Source: JAVZCJ01 sp964532175
Lineage (GTDB): Archaea; Thermoproteota; Nitrososphaeria_A; Caldarchaeales; JAVZCJ01
Length of the DNA: 50,629 nucleotides
Direction of reading: 5' to 3'
Assembly: GCA_964532175.1 (NCBI GenBank)
Contig: CAZHGP010000005.1
Coordinates: forward strand, 1-50,629
Below, piece by piece: positions 47,133 to 50,629 of this stretch. Below the pieces are notes generated by a model. It had not been told where the DNA came from and did not search any database. It saw only the letters and a program-made list of their open reading frames with translations. Positions within the stretch are counted from its first letter, which is position 1. The number at the start of each line of letters is the position of its first letter. The translations under genes were made by a program, and so were the position numbers.

Positions 47133-47915
47133 ATGGATGAAAGGAAAATTTATGAAAATGATGAAGTTCTTTTTTTAACAGAGAAAAAAAGAAAGCATCT
47201 TGTTAAAATTGTTCCTGGAGAAAAATTTCATAGCGAAGAAGGTTTTATTGAATTATCCAATTTAATTGGGAAAAATTATGGTTGTTCTATTAAAACAAAT
47301 ATAAATCGTTGCTGGAATGTATTGTATCCTAGACTTGTTGATAAAGCTCTTAAGCTTCCTAGGCTTACACAAATTGTTTATCCAAAAGATCTTGGATATA
47401 TATTAATTCAAGGGGATATTCAACCTGGAAGTTTTGTTCTTGAAGCAGGTACTGGAAGTGGGGTTTTAACAATGTTTTTAGCAAATTATGTAAAGCCGTA
47501 TGGGAAAGTTTATAGTTATGATATTAATGAGCAATATATTGAAAATGCTAAAAAACAATTAGCTAGATATAATTTAGATAGATATGTTGTATTTAAATTG
47601 AAAGATGTGACTAAAGAAATAGATGAGAAAAATATTGATACAATTATTTTAGATATTCCTACTCCATGGCTTGTTGTTAAGAATGCTTATAATGCTTTAA
47701 AACCAAGTGGAATTTTTATTTCATTAAGTCCAACTATTGAACAAGTTATTGAAACTGTTGAAGAATTGAATAAAAATAATTTTATCGATATTTCTACAAT
47801 AGAAATTTTACTTAGGAATTTAAGAGTAAAGAAAGGTATGACGAGACCAGAGCATATAATGCGTGCTCATACAACTTATATTACTTTTGCTAGAAAAGCT
47901 TTAAAGGAAGAATGA
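47133..47915 (+). CDS. trmI: tRNA (adenine-N1)-methyltransferase TrmI
   Basis: A 260-residue class I methyltransferase. The N-terminal domain ends RLTQIVYPKDLGYILIQGDI; the SAM site is GSFVLEAGTGSGVLTMFLA at about 107-125 and YSYDINEQYIENAKKQLARY gives motif II. DIPTPWLVV is the catalytic-loop motif of TrmI. Archaeal TrmI methylates A57 and A58 of tRNA and forms tetramers through this N-terminal domain. The start is ATG 47133. It lies just after a probable guide RNA and before a small membrane gene and uppP on the same strand. Confidence 0.92.
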   Translation: MDERKIYENDEVLFLTEKKRKHLVKIVPGEKFHSEEGFIELSNLIGKNYGCSIKTNINRCWNVLYPRLVDKALKLPRLTQIVYPKDLGYILIQGDIQPGSFVLEAGTGSGVLTMFLANYVKPYGKVYSYDINEQYIENAKKQLARYNLDRYVVFKLKDVTKEIDEKNIDTIILDIPTPWLVVKNAYNALKPSGIFISLSPTIEQVIETVEELNKNNFIDISTIEILLRNLRVKKGMTRPEHIMRAHTTYITFARKALKEE

Positions 47916-47939
47916 AAATTTTAAAAAAAAGTGATTGAT

Positions 47940-48119
47940 ATGAGCCCCTTGCCAGAAAAATTATTGAATACATTATTTTTGCTCATTGGAATTGCATTTA
48001 TCTTTTTAGCTCCTTATGTGAATGTTATTTTATCTTCTTTCTTTAAATGGCCAATAAGCTTATTATTTGCAATTTTATTTTTCTTAATTGGGATTTTTAT
48101 AATTTATAAGTTTGTTTAA
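47940..48119 (+). CDS. small two-helix membrane protein
   Basis: About 59 residues from ATG 47940 (a GTG 47931 would add three). It has two hydrophobic helices, LLNTLFLLIGIAFIFLAPYV and LLFAILFFLIGIFIIYKFV, around a short FKWP loop. It lies 24 bp after trmI and its stop overlaps the possible TTG start of uppP, so it is probably translated with it. No family is recognised; a role beside the pyrophosphatase is inferred from position only. Confidence 0.55.
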   Translation: MSPLPEKLLNTLFLLIGIAFIFLAPYVNVILSSFFKWPISLLFAILFFLIGIFIIYKFV

Positions 48120-48120
48120 T

Positions 48121-48861
48121 ATGAATGCAATTCTAATTTATATTTTCTTAGGAATATTGCAAGGAATATTTGAATGGATACCAATTTCAAGCGAAGGTAT
48201 TATTGCATTAATAAGTAATTTTTTAATAGAAAATTTTAATCCAATAGATATAGCTTTATTTTCACATATGGGAACATTTTTTGTAATTTTAATATATTTT
48301 AGAAAAGATTGGAAAGAAGTTTTAATGTTTAAAAATATTAAACTTTTAAAATTTTTAATAGTATCTAATATTATTTCTTTAGTAATTGCTTTTCCTATTT
48401 ATAATATAATTAAAGATATTTCTATAGGAAATGGTCTTTTAATAATTACAGGTTTTGGATTGATTTTTACATCTTATTTTCATAAATCAAAAAGGAAAAT
48501 TGAATTAAGTTTAAATGAAATTTCAATAATCTCTGGACTTTTGCAGGGTTTATCAATAATCCCTGGTTTTTCAAGATCAGGTTCTACAATATTTGGTTTA
48601 TCATTAGGAAAATTATCTCCTTCTGAAATATTAAAATTATCGTATATGATGGCAGCCCCCTCAATTTTAGCTTCAATAATTTATTTATTTTTAAAAAATC
48701 CAATTTTAATTGAAACTTGGCCTACTTTAATTTCAAGTTTTTTCATAGGAATGATTAGTTTACATTTTTTAATTAAAATTTCTGAAAAAATGAATTTTTA
48801 TAAATTTACATTAATATTTGCTTTACTTTGTTTTATTGGCGCAATTATAAATTTTGTTTGA
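48121..48861 (+). CDS. uppP: undecaprenyl-diphosphatase-like protein (UppP/BacA)
   Basis: About 246 residues, eight membrane segments, with both BacA signature motifs: LQGIFEWIPISSEGIIAL near the N-terminus and GLLQGLSIIPGFSRSGSTIF at the middle. It removes the terminal phosphate of polyprenyl diphosphates to recycle the lipid carrier; in archaea the substrate is a dolichyl-type diphosphate used for glycosylation. I prefer ATG 48121 to the in-frame TTG 48112, since the TTG lies inside the stop of the preceding gene. Transcribed in the trmI direction. Confidence 0.9.
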   Translation: MNAILIYIFLGILQGIFEWIPISSEGIIALISNFLIENFNPIDIALFSHMGTFFVILIYFRKDWKEVLMFKNIKLLKFLIVSNIISLVIAFPIYNIIKDISIGNGLLIITGFGLIFTSYFHKSKRKIELSLNEISIISGLLQGLSIIPGFSRSGSTIFGLSLGKLSPSEILKLSYMMAAPSILASIIYLFLKNPILIETWPTLISSFFIGMISLHFLIKISEKMNFYKFTLIFALLCFIGAIINFV

Positions 48862-48922
48862 AGTTTTTATAAAAAATAAAAACTTAAGTTTAACTTAGAT
48901 ATTTTATTTAAATTGATTGTTA

Positions 48923-50464
48923 ATGGATTTAAATAGATATAAAAATTTCTTAGATGAAGAAATTACAAGTGAAGATATGGCTGCAATAGAAGAAAATGCA
49001 GAAAGCATGGGTTTTGATAGGAAATTAATGATGGAAAATGCAGGAGCAAAAGTAGCAGATTTTATAATAGAAAATGTGAATGTTGAAGGGAAAAAAGCAT
49101 TAATAGTTTGTGGAACTGGAAATAATGGGGGAGATGGATTTGTTACAGCAAGACATTTAAGAAATTATGGAGCTAAAATAATTATTGTATTAATTGGAAG
49201 ATCTTCTGAAATAAGAACTGAAGAAGCAAGATTAAATTGGTTTTTAATAGAGAAAATGGAAGATGTAGAAAAATTTTTCTTAATAGATACTTCTCAAATA
49301 GAAAAATTTTCAGGATTATTGAATAAAGCTGATTTTATTATAGATGCAATACTTGGTACTGGTATAAAAGGAGCTTTAAAAGAGCCTATAGCATCAATTG
49401 TTAATATGATAAATAATTCAAATAAAATGATTTTTGCAATCGATACTCCATCAGGTCTTAATCCATCTACTGGTGAAATACATGGTAATGCTATAAAAGC
49501 AAATTATACTATTACATTTCATAAAATGAAGAAAGGGTTGAAAGGAAAAGAAGAATATACTGGTAAAGTTTTTATAAAAGAAATAGGCATACCAATTGAA
49601 GCAGAAATTTTTACTGGACCTGGAGATGTTAGAAGAATAATTAAACCAAGAAAAACTTATTCTCATAAAGGTGATTATGGTTATGTATTAATTATAGGTG
49701 GAAGTGAAATATTTTCTGGAGCTCCAGCTTTAGCTGCTTTATCATCTTTAAGAACTGGAGCAGGATTAGTTTATATTTCAGCACCTATGAGTATTGCAAA
49801 TTCTATTAGAAAATTTTCTCCAGACCTTATAGTTTATTCATATCCATACAATCATTTAACTAAAGAAAGTATTGATTTATTTAAAAATTTAATTGAAAAA
49901 TCTGATGCAATAGTAATAGGACCTGGATTAGGTTTGCATGAAGAAACAATAGAAACCATTCCTGAATTGATTGAAAAAGCTAAAGGAAAACCAATAGTTT
50001 TAGATGCAGATGGATTTAAAGCTATGAAAGCATGCCCAGAAATGTTAAAAGGAATTATAGCAACTCCACATGCTGGAGAATTTAAGCATGTATTTGGAAT
50101 TGAAATTGGAGAAAAATGGTGGGAGAAAATAGATAAATCAATAGAAATAGCTAAAGAATATGATTTTATTTTAGTATTAAAAGGTCATGATACTATTATA
50201 ACAAATGGGAAAAGAGTAAAAATTAATAGATGTGGAACGCCTGGAATGGCAATAGGAGGCACTGGAGATGTTTTATCTGGAATATTAGCAACATTTTTAG
50301 CGTGGAAAAATGACAAATTTCTTTCAGCAATTGCTGCAACTTATGTTCATGGAGATGCTGGAAAAAGAGCGGTTGAAAAGAAAGGTTTTCATATTTTAGC
50401 TTCAGATCTTATAAATGAAATACCAGAAGTTTTGAAAAAATTCGATAAAGAAGTTTATGAATAA
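48923..50464 (+). CDS. nnr: bifunctional NAD(P)H-hydrate repair enzyme (epimerase + ADP-dependent dehydratase)
   Basis: About 513 residues from ATG 48923 (a TTG at 48917 is also in frame). The N-terminal half is the NnrE/YjeF_N epimerase with CGTGNNGGDGFVTARHLRNY and ILGTGIKGALKEPIA; the C-terminal half is the NnrD ribokinase-like dehydratase with KPIVLDADGFKAMKACPEM, LKGHDTIITNGKRVKINRCG and GTPGMAIGGTGDVLSGILAT. Together they convert the damaged hydrates of NADH and NADPH back to cofactor; fusion of the two is normal in archaea. An N-terminal extension of about 25 residues (NRYKNFLDEEITSEDMAAIE) precedes. Confidence 0.93.
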   Translation: MDLNRYKNFLDEEITSEDMAAIEENAESMGFDRKLMMENAGAKVADFIIENVNVEGKKALIVCGTGNNGGDGFVTARHLRNYGAKIIIVLIGRSSEIRTEEARLNWFLIEKMEDVEKFFLIDTSQIEKFSGLLNKADFIIDAILGTGIKGALKEPIASIVNMINNSNKMIFAIDTPSGLNPSTGEIHGNAIKANYTITFHKMKKGLKGKEEYTGKVFIKEIGIPIEAEIFTGPGDVRRIIKPRKTYSHKGDYGYVLIIGGSEIFSGAPALAALSSLRTGAGLVYISAPMSIANSIRKFSPDLIVYSYPYNHLTKESIDLFKNLIEKSDAIVIGPGLGLHEETIETIPELIEKAKGKPIVLDADGFKAMKACPEMLKGIIATPHAGEFKHVFGIEIGEKWWEKIDKSIEIAKEYDFILVLKGHDTIITNGKRVKINRCGTPGMAIGGTGDVLSGILATFLAWKNDKFLSAIAATYVHGDAGKRAVEKKGFHILASDLINEIPEVLKKFDKEVYE

Positions 50465-50509
50465 AAAATATTTATAAAAATGAATATTCCTTTTAAATTA
50501 AAAAATGTA

Positions 50510-50596
50510 GCCCCGATAGCTCAGTCTGGTTGGAGCATCGGCTTGGTATATTTTTCAAAAAGCCGAGGGTCCCGGGTTCAAATCCCGGTCGGGGCT
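50510..50596 (+). tRNA. tRNA-Thr(GGT) with a 12-nt intron at 37/38
   Basis: The acceptor stem GCCCCGA/TCGGGGC has discriminator T (50596), normal for archaeal tRNA-Thr. The D-stem is GCTC/GAGC, the anticodon stem TCGGC/GCCGA, and the T-arm CCGGG-TTCAAAT-CCCGG. The loop is 19 nt; anticodon GGT is 50545-50547, A37 is 50548 and the intron is 50549-50560 (TATTTTTCAAAA). This is the canonical position but close to the minimum size known. Promoter TTTATAAAA at about 50471-50479. Confidence 0.9.
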
Positions 50597-50629
50597 TAAA
50601 TTATTTTTTCCATTTGATAGAATCATCTA

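Noticed and set aside
1..50629. CRISPR arrays, transposases, integrases or phage genes
   Set aside because: No regularly spaced repeats and no recognisable recombinase or transposase motifs were seen on either strand.

Overview
This is a very AT-rich archaeal window (GC roughly 25-30% by eye). Archaeal markers include TFB, TFE, Alba, NAC, RPA, a nuclease-less Hef-type helicase, a stand-alone DUF2110 protein beside TFE, archaeal TrmI, NrpR and tRNAs carrying very small introns. The gene set (TFE/DUF2110, HflX beside an MBF1-like protein, Hef lacking its nuclease domain, introns outside position 37/38) fits a Thermoproteota/TACK lineage better than a euryarchaeote. I cannot place it to class from sequence alone. 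I see no rRNA, CRISPR array, insertion sequence or phage module. 

Layout. 1-7.9 kb is an accessory, decaying stretch: a truncated conserved gene at the edge, an endonuclease III-like protein, a small Cys-rich ORF, a methyltransferase-like membrane protein, a nucleotidyltransferase, a truncated ATP-pyrophosphatase, VapBC, a frameshifted GNAT acetyltransferase with a second decayed 5' copy about 2 kb away, two stand-alone AsnC/RAM proteins, a SIMPL protein and an MFS transporter. 8.1-17.9 kb holds Hef with a conserved small partner, TFB with tandem promoters, a SpoIIM-family membrane protein, a 2-hydroxyacid dehydrogenase and a P-type ATPase of the Na,K-ATPase (P2C) type. 17.8-20.3 kb is a sulfur-handling operon (DsrE-like, TusA, cysteine desulfurase, IscU) with a palindrome over its TATA box. 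20.4-25.3 kb has two membrane proteins of unknown function, then a RecA-like ATPase overlapping a membrane ATPase with a broken Walker A and a HEPN-like tail, and a membrane-anchored wHTH regulator. 25.4-30 kb has Alba, a class III aminotransferase/racemase, an operon of SWIM protein, 37-residue membrane protein and RPA, and a COG1407 phosphoesterase. 

30-37.1 kb contains tRNA-Pro, a wHTH/ATP-cone/NrdD-like protein that appears to lack all radical chemistry, NAC, threonine synthase, an MBF1-like protein with HflX, TFE with DUF2110, and tRNA-Val. 37.5-43.1 kb is a nitrogen cluster: NrpR converges on a four-gene glutamate synthase operon (GltB-type FMN subunit, a duplicated Cys-motif protein, SudB, SudA). 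The last 7 kb holds a frameshifted M24 peptidase, an M48 peptidase, an HD hydrolase, a probable C/D box sRNA, TrmI, UppP, the bifunctional Nnr repair enzyme and tRNA-Thr. 

Sequence quality matters here. Two 100-N gaps are flanked by repeated contig ends (45 and 14 bp), so they are probably false gaps. Several genes (GNAT, M24 peptidase, the starts of TFE and of the NrdD-like protein) would be restored by single-base homopolymer changes. The strongest leads for new biology are the HTH/ATP-cone/NrdD-like protein, the degenerate HerA-like/HEPN ATPase with its RecA-like partner, the Cys-repeat protein in the glutamate synthase operon, and the tiny non-canonical tRNA introns.
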